Below, in pieces: positions 23,070 to 34,066 of a stretch of 64,000 nucleotides of DNA; positions within the stretch are counted from its first letter, which is position 1; the number at the start of each line of letters is the position of its first letter. The notes below the pieces were generated by a model that was not told where the DNA came from, made no database searches, and saw only the letters and a list, made by a program, of their open reading frames with translations. Source of the stretch: Brachypodium distachyon (taxonomy: Eukaryota > Streptophyta > Magnoliopsida > Poales > Poaceae); NCBI RefSeq assembly GCF_000005505.3, contig NC_016132.3, positions 47,692,914-47,756,913 of the forward strand. The letters are read 5' to 3'. The position numbers and the translations under genes are program-made.

Positions 23070-26000
23070 AATTTGGGTGGACCTGATCAACCCAAGGCCC
23101 AAGATTTAATAATTATGAAAATATCAAAAGCCCATTCATAAAGTGGGATGAGGGGAGTGCGAATAGTCCATGTTGCTAGTTTAGAGTGAGTGTGACCAAC
23201 ATATAAGGGATGTTGCTTCTCACCTAGTAAGCAAGTGAGCAAGAGAAATCCCCACGCGCGCTCCTCCTCCTCGTCACGGCGCGGGCGCGCGTTTCGTGGA
23301 TCGAGTTCAAGCCGAGACGAGCCGAGCCGGGCTTCCTATCTTTTTGTCACGCGTGCGAGGTATTTTTGGAATCTGTTACGGACGTGTGCAGATTTTGTGG
23401 AGTCGGTTCAGGATTCCTAAACCGAACCGACCTATACCTGCGTGAAATTTATACAGCCGCCCCGTCCCTCGATCGGTACACAACACAACCGAGTTTGGGT
23501 TTCGCCTGTCTCTCGCTTTTGCGCCGTCATCGTAGTCTACTCCATCCGGAACGCAGGCGTGTACCAGCAAACGGGAGAGCAGGTCTCCGGAACCTTTTGT
23601 CTTTGCGATCCTGTATGGGAGAGGGAGAATAAGGTTTTTGGGAAGCGGTCCGCGCGACTGCTTGCTTCCGTCACCACAGGTCGTTTACTGTCCAAGTCAG
23701 GCGGTGCTACGTGCCGCCGTCTTCGTCGTCAGGAACGTCGTCAAGTCAAATCGATCGTCGTCATGGCTTCTTCTTCATCACAACAATACGTAATCCGTAA
23801 TACGATCTACAATTTAGCTATGATTTGCAAGTTCATATTGATGTTCGTTGGGCTGTTAAATACTTCTAGTATTTTTGAGATGCGTGTGTTAGTTGCCACT
23901 GTCGTCATGATCTATATTCTAGAATTATTCATATTTTTTATATTCTCGAAACTGTTTAATTTTCCAACAGTCCAAAAACATTATTATAGGCAATTTCCGG
24001 ATTTAAATATGGGTTTAGCAGATGCACTAAAGACGGATAAATTCTTCGGGGTGTAGTTCGAGAGATGACAATTAAAGGCCATGCTCTGGTTGCAGACTCT
24101 GAAAGCATTCTGGGTAACAAACGGCAAACCTGACAGAGATTTGTGTGAGTAAGCTCAGAAAAAACTCTAGGATGCCAATGTTGCCTTTAGAGGATGCATC
24201 ATTCTGAGTGATTTTTCTGACCGTCTTTGTGCTGTGTACATGCACATAGAAGATGGGAAGGAGTTGTGGGATGTACTGGATGCTAAATTCGGTGCAACCG
24301 ATGCAGGCAGTGAACTGTATACCATGGAGTCTCTTAATGATTACATGATGGTGGATAACCGTTCTGTAGTTGAACAGGTGCAAGAGATACAGGTCATTGT
24401 GAGAGAGATCCAACTTCTCAAGTGTGACTTGTCCGATAAGTACGTGGCTGGGTGCACATTGCAAAGTTACCTCCTGCGTGGAGGAACTTCGCCACGTCTC
24501 TGAAACACAAGAGACAGGAGATATTAGTCAAACAACTGATAGCGTTCCTTGATGTTGAAGAGAAAGCTCAGGCTAAGGACACCACAAAGAGGGCTGCTAA
24601 AATTCCGTCTAACACCAATATGATACAGAGGAATTTTCACGGCAACGCAAAGAACAAAGGGAAGAAGTCCGCTGTTGTTAACAACAAGCCTGCGCAGACT
24701 ACTACCTTCAAGAGCTCGGCCACTTATCCAGAGACTGTCATGATTGTGCAGATCGCAGAGGGAAAAATGGGCAGAAGACTGTCAACGTTGTGACCGCTAG
24801 CAACACTGAGACGTATGGTATTTTACCTATTGTTCTTCCATTATTTCAATCTCCATGTTGGTGGATTGATACGGGTGCTAATGTTCATGTATGTTCTGAC
24901 ATCTCTTTGTTTACTTCTTACCAGCATGGAAGGGATTCAACCGTCTTGATGGGAAACACGTCACACGCAACTGTTCATGGTGTTGGTACGGTCGATCTGA
25001 AGTTTACATCGGGCAAGATTGTGCGGCTAAGGAATGTGATGCATGTCCCCTCCATGAACAAGAATCTCGTTAACGGTTCCATTTTATGCAGAGATGGTTT
25101 TAAGGTAGTTTTGGAGTCTAATCAAGTAGTTGTTTCCAAACATGGACAATTTATTCGTAAAGACTATGAGTGCGGAGGCTTTGTTCCGTTTTCCCTTTCA
25201 GATTTTAGTAACATGTCAGTGAAACATATTTGTGGCAATCTTAATGATGATGCAAGTGTTTCGCACTCTCGTTTATGTCATATTAATTTCGTTTTAATGT
25301 CTCGTTTAATTCCTACTTTTAGCATTGCCAAATGTTCTAAGTGCCATAGTTGTGTGCAATCAAAGCAATCTCGAAAGCCCCACACGGCGGTCGAGGAGAG
25401 AATTAATCTGGCACCTCTAGAACGCATACGTTCTGACCTTTGTGAGATGAATGGTGTGTTGACAAAAGGTGGAAAGAGATATTTTATGACGTTAATTGAT
25501 GATGCCAATAGATTCTGCTATGTTTATTTGTTGCGAATGAAAGATGAGGCTTTAGACTGCTTTAAAATCTATAAGGCTGAAGTTGAAAAGCAATTCGAGA
25601 GAAAGATCAAACGTATTAGGTCGGATCGTGGTGGTGAGTATTTCTCCAATATATTTGATGAATTTTGTGAGGAACATGTTATTATTCATGAGAGGACGCC
25701 TCCTTATTCGCCCCAATCAAACGGGGTCGCCGAGAGAAAAACCGCACGTTGACTGACTTGGTGCATTCCACGTTAGTCATCGCCGGTTTATCTAAGGCAT
25801 GGTGGGAGGAGGCTCTGCTGACTTCATGTCATGTCCTGAATATAGTTCCAAACAAAAATAAAGAGAAGACTCCCTATGAGGAGTCGATTGGGAGAAAGCC
25901 ATCACTTTCTTACTTGCGCACTTGGGGATGTTTGGCGAAGATCAATGTTCCAATTCCCAAGAAACGCAAGGTCGGACCGAAAACAGTGGATTGTATCTTT

Positions 26001-27050
26001 CTAGGCTATGCTCAGCGGAGTGTAGGCTATAGATTCTTAGTAGTTAAATCCGAGGTACCTGATATGCATGTTGATACTATTATGTAATCTTATGATGCAA
26101 CATTTTTTGAGAATATTTTTTCCTATGAAAGATATGCATAACATTGCTAGATTTCTTCTGAAATATTATCTGAGTCTAGCATAACTGAATCTAATACATC
26201 TGATAATGAATTCGAACATCCTGAGGATGATGTTGAGAAGGATGACAATGAAGCTCCTTCCAGGAGTAAGAGACAAAGGATTGCAAAATCCCTCGGTGAT
26301 GACTTCATTGTGTACCTTGTGGAGGATACTCCCAAAACCATTGCATAGCCTTTATGTATCTTCGGATGCAGATGACTGGAAAGAAACTGTCCAGAGTGAG
26401 ATGGATTCCATTCTTTCTAATGGGACTTGGGAGTTATCTGAACGACCACATGGTTGTAAGCCAGTGGGCTTCAAGTGGGTGTTCAAGAAGAAACTAAAGC
26501 GTGACGGTATTATTGAAAAGTATAAGGCGGCTGGTGGCAAAAGGCTACACTCAGAAAGAAGACGAAGATTACTTCGACACCTATTCACCCGTTGCTAGAC
26601 TTACTACCATCCGAATACTACTATCCCTGGCTGCCTCCTATGGTCTTGTCGTGTGAAGTCTGTCAGGAAATTGAGAAACTGTGGAGTAATAACTATTACA
26701 TATATTCAAACAGACAAAACCCGGCAGATCCCTTTACAAAGGGACTATCACGTAATGTGATAGAGAGCGCATCGAGGGAGATGGGATTGAGACCCATGAA
26801 CGTTACGCCATAGTACACCCAACCTATGTGATCGGAGATCTCATGAAGTAGGACCTGGGAAGAATGAAGCTATACGCATAACAGAGAAGAGTATGATATA
26901 ACCCTCTCTATGTGAAGATGTGCAACTCTCAAACTGTTGTAAGTCAAGTTGGCAACATGCCTTAATGTGTTCATTGCGGCTATGAATAGCAAAAAATGTT
27001 GTCCTACAGAGCATTCTTGAAAGAACACACCCATATGAGTCCGACTGTCT
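23070..27050 (+). mobile_element. Degenerate Ty1-copia LTR retrotransposon
   Basis: Gag, protease, integrase and the end of RNase H are recognisable in order on the plus strand. A promoter-like ACATATAAGG at about 23193-23202 and a GC-rich leader precede gag, so part of a 5' LTR is probably included, but no second LTR or target duplication can be fixed. The end at about 27050 is set by the start of an unrelated GC-rich repeat. The protease-integrase-RT order marks copia. The element carries many stops, frameshifts and a large deletion, so it is inactive. The left boundary near 23070 is approximate. Confidence 0.75.
23763..26812 (+). pseudogene. Broken copia gag-pol
   Basis: Gag-like sequence follows the ATG at 23763 but meets several in-frame stops between about 24053 and 24170. 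The zinc-knuckle region near 24715-24740 is only half preserved. The longest intact part, 24790-25752, holds the protease motif WIDTGA, the GAG-pre-integrase Cys/His pattern (HINFVL...KCSKCHSC) and the integrase core (LIDDANRF, SDRGGEYF, PYSPQSNG). A frameshift lies at about 25741 and a stop at 26085. The RT start (NGTWEL, GFKWVFKKKL) is at about 26390-26515, with a further frameshift near 26525. The sequence then jumps near 26650 to the RNase H end (ADPFTKGLS), so the RT catalytic core and most of RNase H are deleted. Confidence 0.85.
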
Positions 27051-27054
27051 AACG

Positions 27055-27590
27055 TTGAAGCACGGCCCGGGCCAAATCGTGTCGGGCCAAGCATGAAGCC
27101 CACCACGTGACAGGATTTTTTAGGGATTCCGGCCCATGGGCTGGCACGAGCACGGCATGCAAAGCACCGGGACGAGCACGGCACGGGAACGAACCCGGCA
27201 CGAAAAGCACGACATGAAAACAAACCAATTTTAATTCTTTTTTACAAACTTTTTTACGTGTTTTCCAGTGTTTTTTCAATTTTTACAGAATTTTTCCTTT
27301 AAAAACGCCCCGAACAGGCCAAAATACCCCGAACGGGCCGAAACAGCCCGAACGTACACAGCTCGGGCCTTTGTGCTTTCAGGCCGTTAGGCCAGGCCGG
27401 AAATGACTGTGTTCCAGGTCTTCTTCCCAGATCAGGCCTGTGGGCCAAACCAGCACGGCACGACTTCATTTCGTGCCCACCCGTGCCAGGCCGTGCTGTG
27501 CGGGGCCGTCCCCATCTCGTGCCCGGGCCGTGCCGGGTCGGCCCGATGGCCAGGATTAGCCACCCCCACCGTATGGGTCCACCCACGAAA
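27055..27590. repeat. GC-rich degenerate repeat, possibly hAT-derived
   Basis: The block is built of overlapping CACGGCACG, GGCCCGGGC and CGGGCCGTGC words on both strands. The right edge read on the minus strand begins TGGGGGTGGCTAATCCTGGCC, resembling hAT MITE termini of grasses. No matching left terminus or 8-bp target duplication is clear, so the family call is tentative. Confidence 0.4.
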
Positions 27591-27611
27591 CTAGCTGCAG
27601 ATAATAACGAA

Positions 27612-27954
27612 CTAGCAGGTGTGCCCGCGCGTTGCTACGGGTCAACAAAATCATAAACTATTTATTTTTATTTTCTGTGTAGGCAACTCATAGCGCCGTC
27701 GAGGTCGGCATGCGGGTGTGGTGGCGTCAGTTGTAAGATGGAGTAGGAGAAATCGTGAAAAAAACTGGAGGAAAAGAAACTAACGTGCAGTGACATATTT
27801 GTTGTAATTTTAACTGGAGGAAAAAAAATAACGGACAGGGACATATTGGTTGTAATTTTAACGAAATTAACCTAGGACGACGACCGTACCAAGTTAACCT
27901 ACGGCGGCGACCGTATCATCACACCAACTCTAATTTAATATATTGGGGCATAGA
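27612..27954 (-). mobile_element. Small non-autonomous Helitron
   Basis: On the minus strand the segment begins TCTATGCCCCAATATATTAAA and ends with CCCGTAGCAACGCGCGGG (a hairpin) followed by CACACCTGCTAG. It lies between host A (27611) and T (27955) as read on the plus strand. TC start, 3' hairpin, CTAG end and A/T insertion site are the Helitron hallmarks. The length is 343 bp with no coding content. Confidence 0.6.
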
Positions 27955-28567
27955 TACATGTGACGTACACGGGCTACGTTGTCGGGCAGCACGAATCGCT
28001 GCGAGAAGGAACGGCCGAATGGGCACCGGCACTTAGCTGAGCCGCTAGAAAATGAATTTTCGTATGCCATTGCGAAATGTTCACTTTTCCATGGATCACG
28101 TCATTGCACAAGTGTGCTATGCACGCCATGGCAATATCAGAACCCTTTGCTCCCTCGTCCATAGGTACACGATCTAGTAGCACACGAAGCCACTCCGACC
28201 AGGACCCCAGCGGATTTCGGCTCATGAAGTGACATCTGAAGTGTGTTGTGAGGTTGGAGCTTAGGTATTGTAACTGCAAACAACAGTCCTAGTTGACTTC
28301 ATTTTGTTGTTAACAAAAGAAGTTGAGGACAGAAGTAATACAAGTCAAATAAACGAGACAGATCCTTGACATTGGCTTGTCGGTTTTGTGGCTGAGAAAT
28401 AACTGCAGTAAACAACCATCTGATATAAAAATGAAATCTATTTATTATATACTAAAAGCAATATGAGGGGTACCGAGGAGAGACTCCACGTTGATCCACA
28501 TCATCAGAATTATTTTGATCGTTAAATCTAAGATCTGAGGGTCGTGAACAACGTTTGCCTTTCTTCT

Positions 28568-28712
28568 CACAGGCACGTACAAATTCAGATCTATTATGTA
28601 TGTCACGTTGGCTGCTAAAAAATAGGAAACCGAAGCCCACTCCAAACGCGTTCAAATTCAGATCTATATGAAGGTCACGTTGGTTGCTAAAAAGGAGGAA
28701 ACCGAAAGCCCA
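28568..28712. repeat. Diverged tandem duplication of about 72 bp
   Basis: The unit CAAATTCAGATCTAT...GTCACGTTGG...GCCCACTCCAAACG occurs twice in direct order within the Helitron composite. Confidence 0.75.
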
Positions 28713-30137
28713 CTCCAAACGTTGTTACGATACATTAGGCTTTGGGCTTTTCGTATAAAAAAAGACATGTCACGTTTCACAGCACGGTTTTGCTAAAAGA
28801 ACTTATCCATACCTATCACGTTGCCGGCGATGTTAACTATTTGCTGCCCCACATGAATCACTCTCCAGTCACTCATATCCAATCCAATACCTACAAAACC
28901 AAAACTATAGTACAAAAATAAATGAAATTGAATCAGCTGCTTAAGAAAATATGTTACTCCTAATAGAGTCAATATAAAGGGTGCCAAGGGGAGGCTCCAT
29001 GTAGATCATCCACATCATTTGAAATATTTAGACCGTTAGATCTTATATCTCATGGTTAAGATTTATTAAGGTGGGTATATCTGATGGGATAAGGACAAAA
29101 CATCAAAGTGGTTTGAGACTCATATAAGCCAGCATGCTAACTAAGCTAAATATTTATTTCTATGTTGTCGAACACAACATCGAACTGCATTAGACGATAA
29201 TAAATTTTTCATTGTTTTTTCACGAGTCGCAAGAATAAGCTAAAGCCTTATTACCTGCAAAAGGAAAGGTTGGTGCCGATTGGTACTGTAAAATCTTGCA
29301 TATCTGCATCGACATCATGAATTTGTAGTTCGGATACACAAAGCCTATACTAAAAGCAATATGAGAGGTACCGAGGGGAGGCTTCACGTTAATCCACATC
29401 ATCTCAATTAATTTGACCATTCGATCTTATATCTAATGATCAAGATTTAATGAGAGCGTATGTTTGATGGGCTATTACTAAACATTAAAGTGGTTTCAGG
29501 GCCAATTAGGCCCAACACTCCAACAGTGACATTAGAGATAATTAGAGGTATATTTGTTGAGCTATAATAAACATTAAAATATTTTTAGGCCCAAGTAAGC
29601 CCAATTTATTGTAATTAGTGGTAATTAAGTTAAATTTGTTTTTTTTTTGCCAAACATAACATAGTCTCTTACACGACAACATTTCAACTTTACTTTCGTT
29701 GTTTTCCTTCATAGGTCATGAAATAAAATACATAATAATCTAAGTGTTTGTTTTTATGGTGCCAAATGTAACATAATATGTTATCAATTTTATTTCTTCA
29801 CAGGTCATGAAAATATTAAATAATAAACTAAAAGCAATATGAAGGGTACCGAGGCCCTCCACCTTGATTAAGAAAAAGAATCCGCCAAAAATAGATTAAG
29901 GAAAAAATGAGGGAAACTGACGCATCGTTTATTTGATGTTACGTTCGACTGAACCTCCAAAAAGAAATACCGAGTCCAAACTAACAACAAGAAGCAGTGG
30001 CGAGAGGCGCCAAGCAGAGCAGCAACGGACAAGGGTGGGAGTACTGTGGCGGTTGTGGCCTGGCCGCCTAGGGGATTTGGGGAATGAGAGGCTCATGTGA
30101 GGGATTACACAATTTAGGTACAGAACTATATCCCTTA

Positions 30138-30553
30138 AAGCCTCCACAGTGGTGCCGGGCATAGCGGAAGGCAGTGCAGGGGTGCGCGCGGAGGGGTCGG
30201 AGGCGCTGTTGGGCGAGCGCGGCATAGGGGCACTAGCGGAGGCGGTGTAGGGCGTGCGTAGAAGGGGCGGAGGTGGGGCAGAGGGCGTGCGTCGGAGGAG
30301 TGGAGGAGGTGCAGGGCCGCGAGCGGAGGTGGTGCCGTGGGGCGCTGGCGGAGTTGGGGTCCGAGGATTTGATGGGAAAGTGAGATTGGGGAAGAAGAAG
30401 AGACAAGGGAAATGGGTAATTAATCCATTCTTTTGTGGGTCCCATTTACGTGCAAAATTTGGCATCATTTCACTGCATGAAAACTAAAATTTAGCGTCAA
30501 TGCCAATTTGGATATATTTGACAAATTTGGCTTTTGGCACGCCCTGGAAGCCC
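30138..30553. mobile_element. Tourist-type MITE, same family as 1923-3374
   Basis: Termini AAGCCTCCACAGTGGTGCC and, on the reverse strand, GGGCTTCCAGGGCGTGCC are imperfect inverted repeats. They are flanked by TTA on both sides (30135-30137 and 30554-30556). Terminal and subterminal GCCAAAT/ATTTGGC words match the larger element at the left of the window. The middle is GC-rich with repeated GGCGGAGG/GTGCG words. Confidence 0.75.
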
Positions 30554-31195
30554 TTAGGTATACAAATATCATATTTTCGATTTTAGAATTAAAAGTACTT
30601 AAAAATATGATGAATAGATACATATCGGACAAAATCTAATATCAGTAAATTATACTCACTCCATCAATTTATAAGACCCGCATTGAATTTTGTACCAAAC
30701 TTTGACGAACAATTATACAAAAAGAAATGTAGCTATATAAACATATACTATTGGTTGAATTTTCCAATACGAATACAACGATATTTTTTTTGTGTCGCTT
30801 TCGCCAAAGTCCCTTATAAAATCCCGAGCGAGCCTTATAAACCCGGCCAGATGGGATATAACAGTACAGTAGGGAATCAAAAGAGGTACAAAATGAAAAA
30901 ATCATTAGCACACGTACAAAAAAATAATACAAGAGCGATCATCAGGTCTATCACGCGCATTTCGCGCAGGCCAACGTGCTAGTTCGTGCAACAATAATCA
31001 GACCAGACGGTTTATGTCGACTAACATAACTATTTTAAGTCGATATATTGAGCCATACTCACTTGAATTGTATATGCTTTTCATTTAAACTGAAATACAC
31101 TTGCCAATATGGCTTTCATTCTTCCAATCCTATCAGTTAAGCCACATGAAACTAGTTAGTACTCCACCAGTTGATACTGGAAACAACAAAACAAA

Positions 31196-31225
31196 GACGA
31201 CGACGACGACGACAACAACAACAAA
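31196..31225. repeat. Compound trinucleotide microsatellite
   Basis: About six ACG units run into about five ACA units, roughly 100 bp beyond the stop codon of the minus-strand methyltransferase gene, possibly in its 3' UTR. Confidence 0.85.
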
Positions 31226-31326
31226 GAACAGAACAGAGTCAAGCTATACACGCACTGCTACCTTCTACGCGTCAACCATCAGCACCATTAATAAATCCAC
31301 GCTAGCTAAGACAGACTCAGATCATC

Positions 31327-32564
31327 TCACAACCTGGTGACGAGCACCCCAATCTGGACGCTCTTGACCTCCTCCCTCTCCATGGACTCGGTGACGAGCT
31401 GGGTGTACTCGTGGAACAGCGCGTCCACGACGTCCGGCCCGAAGTGGTGGCTCAGCATGGACTCCTGGATGGCCCTGATCGCCATCGACACCGTCCTGCC
31501 GTCCTCCTTGGCGTCGCCGCTGCTGCTCAGGTTGATCTCCTGCGCCTGCACGTGGTCGACTCCGAAGGACCCTTCCCGACGCACTTCCTCCTCCACCTCC
31601 CGCAGCGACGGCGCGTAGAACGGCACGTTGTACGCGTCCACTTTGTCCTGCCCAACCAGCCCCTTTGACACGAGTGCCGCGAATGACTCGGACAGGAGCT
31701 CCCACAGGAAGTTCGTCCTCCGGTCGGCGCGGCTCTCGCTTTGCCGGCCCAGCATGGCCAGAACCATCCTGCCGCCCGGGAGGACCTCGGCGGCGCGCGA
31801 CTTTAGGAACAGGCTGAAGTCTCGCTGGAACTGCCTAAAATAGGCCAGTTGGACGGCGAAAGGGCTCGTGTCTGATATGTACATCTTCCCCTTGTTGATC
31901 GGCGCGTTCGTGGTCTGGTCGAAGAGCCCCGGAGGGACCTGGGAGAGCCAGTGCAGGCTGGAGCAGGAGCAGATGAAGTGCACGCTCTGCCGGGGGAAGA
32001 GCCTGCCGTAGAAGGACCCGGGGACGCCGGACAGGAACACCATCGGCCGGCCCCACTCGTCGGACCTGGCGGCCGACTTGAGCCGGTCGGTGAACTCCGG
32101 GAGGCTGAAGAAGATGGTGTTGAAGTCGTTGGTCGGGAGGTCGTTGAGGAGCACCGAGAACTCCGGCGGCGGCTGCGTCGACGAGCCGCGGCATACCTTG
32201 CCGATGCTCCTGATGATGTCCTCCACCAGGCACAGCGCGTTCGGGCCCGAGGAGCACCCGAGGTCGGCCACCGTGAACCTCTCCGGCATCTGCGAAAGGT
32301 ACACGTCCGTGGCAGAGTTGGTGATCAGGCTCTTCAGAGTGTCCATGCCCCTCTTCTGCAAGAATTGATAATATACGTGTTCAGAATGTGTCTTGATCTG
32401 AATTGGGAATGTCAATCATCCGTGATCGAGGTGGATGAATTGCTCACCTGAAGCGAAGAGTTCTGCGCGTAGCTGGTCTCGTCGAGGCCTTCTTTCATGT
32501 GGAGGATCGTCTCCACGTTCATGAACGGGAGCTTGTCGGAGCAGTGGACCATTGAGGAAGCCAT
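31327..32564 (-). CDS. SABATH-family SAM-dependent carboxyl methyltransferase
   Basis: Coding exons 32448-32564 and 31327-32355 join in phase (intron GT-AG, 92 bp) and give 381 aa. The enzyme class methylates carboxylates such as salicylate, jasmonate, benzoate or indole-acetate using SAM. Motifs: SYAQNSSLQ (31-39) for SAM and substrate, DLGCSSGPN (70-78) for SAM, LLNDLPTND (108-116), VPGSFYGRLFP (150-160), SSLHWLSQVP (171-180) with the substrate-contacting H174-W175 pair, and KGKMYISDTSP near 200. The C-terminal helical cap ends in QIGVLVTRL. The His-Trp pair occurs in jasmonate- and benzoate/salicylate-type members, so the substrate cannot be named. Length is normal, but two coding exons is fewer than the common three or four. 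A 5' leader intron lies upstream. Confidence 0.92.
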
Positions 32565-33745
32565 GGCTGGTCACTGGTGGTAGTGGACTGGTTATCAAGA
32601 ATTAATGCCTTCTTCCTGTGGTCCTGTAATGTAAAATACATACAAGTTCAGGACGCTGCTTAACTGTGTAGTACAACAACATTTTGCACAAAATATGTTT
32701 GGCAGCAAAAAAGAGCTACTCTACACCGTATCTCTAGCTACGGGCAGTTACACGGTAGGTGTAAAAGTTATTCTCGAGGCATCTGTTTAGGCCACTTTAT
32801 GCAAACAAAGCGTGATATGTCTAACTGAGATGTCCTTTTTGGCTCGGTTTTGGTACGACTCATTGAGAAGCCAGGTTCAGTCAGATAAAGTACAATACTG
32901 TCAGGCTTTAAGTACATGGTCTCGGATTCGATGTTATCATACCGTGCACGGCGGCAGATTGGACTCTCTCAGGTGAAACGAAGTGACAGTGTGATGAGAA
33001 TGCTATGCAGAAATTAAAAGACGCCAAGCAAAACTACTGGTGGAAACATTTTCCGGCCATGTCTTCTTATTAAAATATATTTTATCGGCCATGTTCCCTC
33101 CATAATAAGTGGCTGGAAACCTGAGTCAACCGACACCTTTTGTGCTTAATTGGTGCCCTGTCTACCATGACTCCTACAGTAACAACTCAAAGGACACTTT
33201 CCACTTTGTTCAGAGACATATCCATGTTTTTTTTATGAGGAAGATTTTCTTGTTGGCGCGGAACAGAGAACCTGTTTCCAAATGGAACAAATGCCATTTC
33301 CATGTCTAAATAGGCGAATGGATGCAGTTCTCGAAAGACTGCCCACTTTTTCAAACAGGCATTTCCATGTTTAAACAGGCAACATGGATTGAATGCTTGA
33401 AAGCCTCTCCCCTGTTCAGTGCTTCCTTTCAGAAATGGAAGGTTCTTGATTCAACAGATGCAATGGAAGTGGACAAAACATGCTAAATGCAGAGCATATG
33501 TAGCCCATCATCCTCTAGCTGTCTAGCTAGCAGCACCGACCGATCATATATGTGGACAAACAAAACAATGCTATTTTCATCAGCTACATGATATGCACAC
33601 GCATGAGATCAAGCATTCCAGAGCCAAATCAAGCAGCTTCTTAAGAACTCACCTTCGGATTTCAGACAGTATCAGCTGGTCTCCTCTCCAAACTGCTTAG
33701 CTTTGCCTGTCCTGGCTTTGTGACCGGCTTGGCTGCCTAGCTTGG
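32565..33745 (-). other. 5' leader of the methyltransferase gene with a ~1-kb intron
   Basis: On the minus strand a first non-coding exon from about 33745 to 33653 ends CCGAAG|GTGAGT. A matching acceptor TTTTACATTACAG sits just before 32622, leaving about 58 leader bases before ATG. The intron is about 1030 bp and holds no gene. The reading is by splice consensus only; RNA evidence is needed. Confidence 0.55.
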
Positions 33746-33770
33746 CATCTGCAGTGCTCGCACCTCGTGG

Positions 33771-33778
33771 TATTTATA
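33771..33778 (-). promoter_or_regulatory. TATA box of the methyltransferase gene
   Basis: TATAAATA on the minus strand, about 30 bases before the inferred start of the non-coding first exon. Confidence 0.6.
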
Positions 33779-33964
33779 GGCGGCCAAATGGAATCCGAAT
33801 AGTCCAGTTGCGAGGGGCGCGCCCCCACTTGCGCAAATTGTACTCATAAAAATGACGACCGCCATGCTCGCTCCACACCGTTGGCTAAGTGGCTACCGTA
33901 TGCAATGGGGAGAAATATCAGACCTCTCAAGCTGCAGCTATAGTAATGGTATCATTATTAAGTA

Positions 33965-34064
33965 CTCCCCCTATTCATAAAACTGTTGTCCATTTTGTAC
34001 TAAGTACTTCGTTTCGTAAAAAATTTGTACTAAGTGGATAGCACTTTTTATGAATCGAAATGAG
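33965..34064. mobile_element. Short Stowaway-like MITE
   Basis: Ends CTCCCCCTATTCATAAA and, on the reverse strand, CTCATTTCGATTCATAAA are inverted repeats of the CTCCCTCCGTTCATAAA type, flanked by TA (33963-33964 and 34065-34066). The 100-bp element lies about 190 bp upstream of the methyltransferase TATA box. Confidence 0.7.
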
Positions 34065-34066
34065 TA

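Larger units (their letters stand above)
28437..30982 (+). mobile_element. Non-autonomous Helitron composite
   Basis: The 5' end reads A|TCTATTTATTATATACTAAAA. The 3' end has a GCGC-rich hairpin (GCGCATTTCGCGC at about 30955-30967) followed 10 bp later by CTAG and host T (30979-30983). The first ~100 bases match the element at 37410-40110. Further copies of the same 5'-terminal block recur inside at about 28967-29060, 29344-29450 and 29826-29870, so it may be several Helitrons nested or joined end to end. A MITE (30138-30553) is inserted near the 3' end. No Rep/helicase frame is present. Confidence 0.55.
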
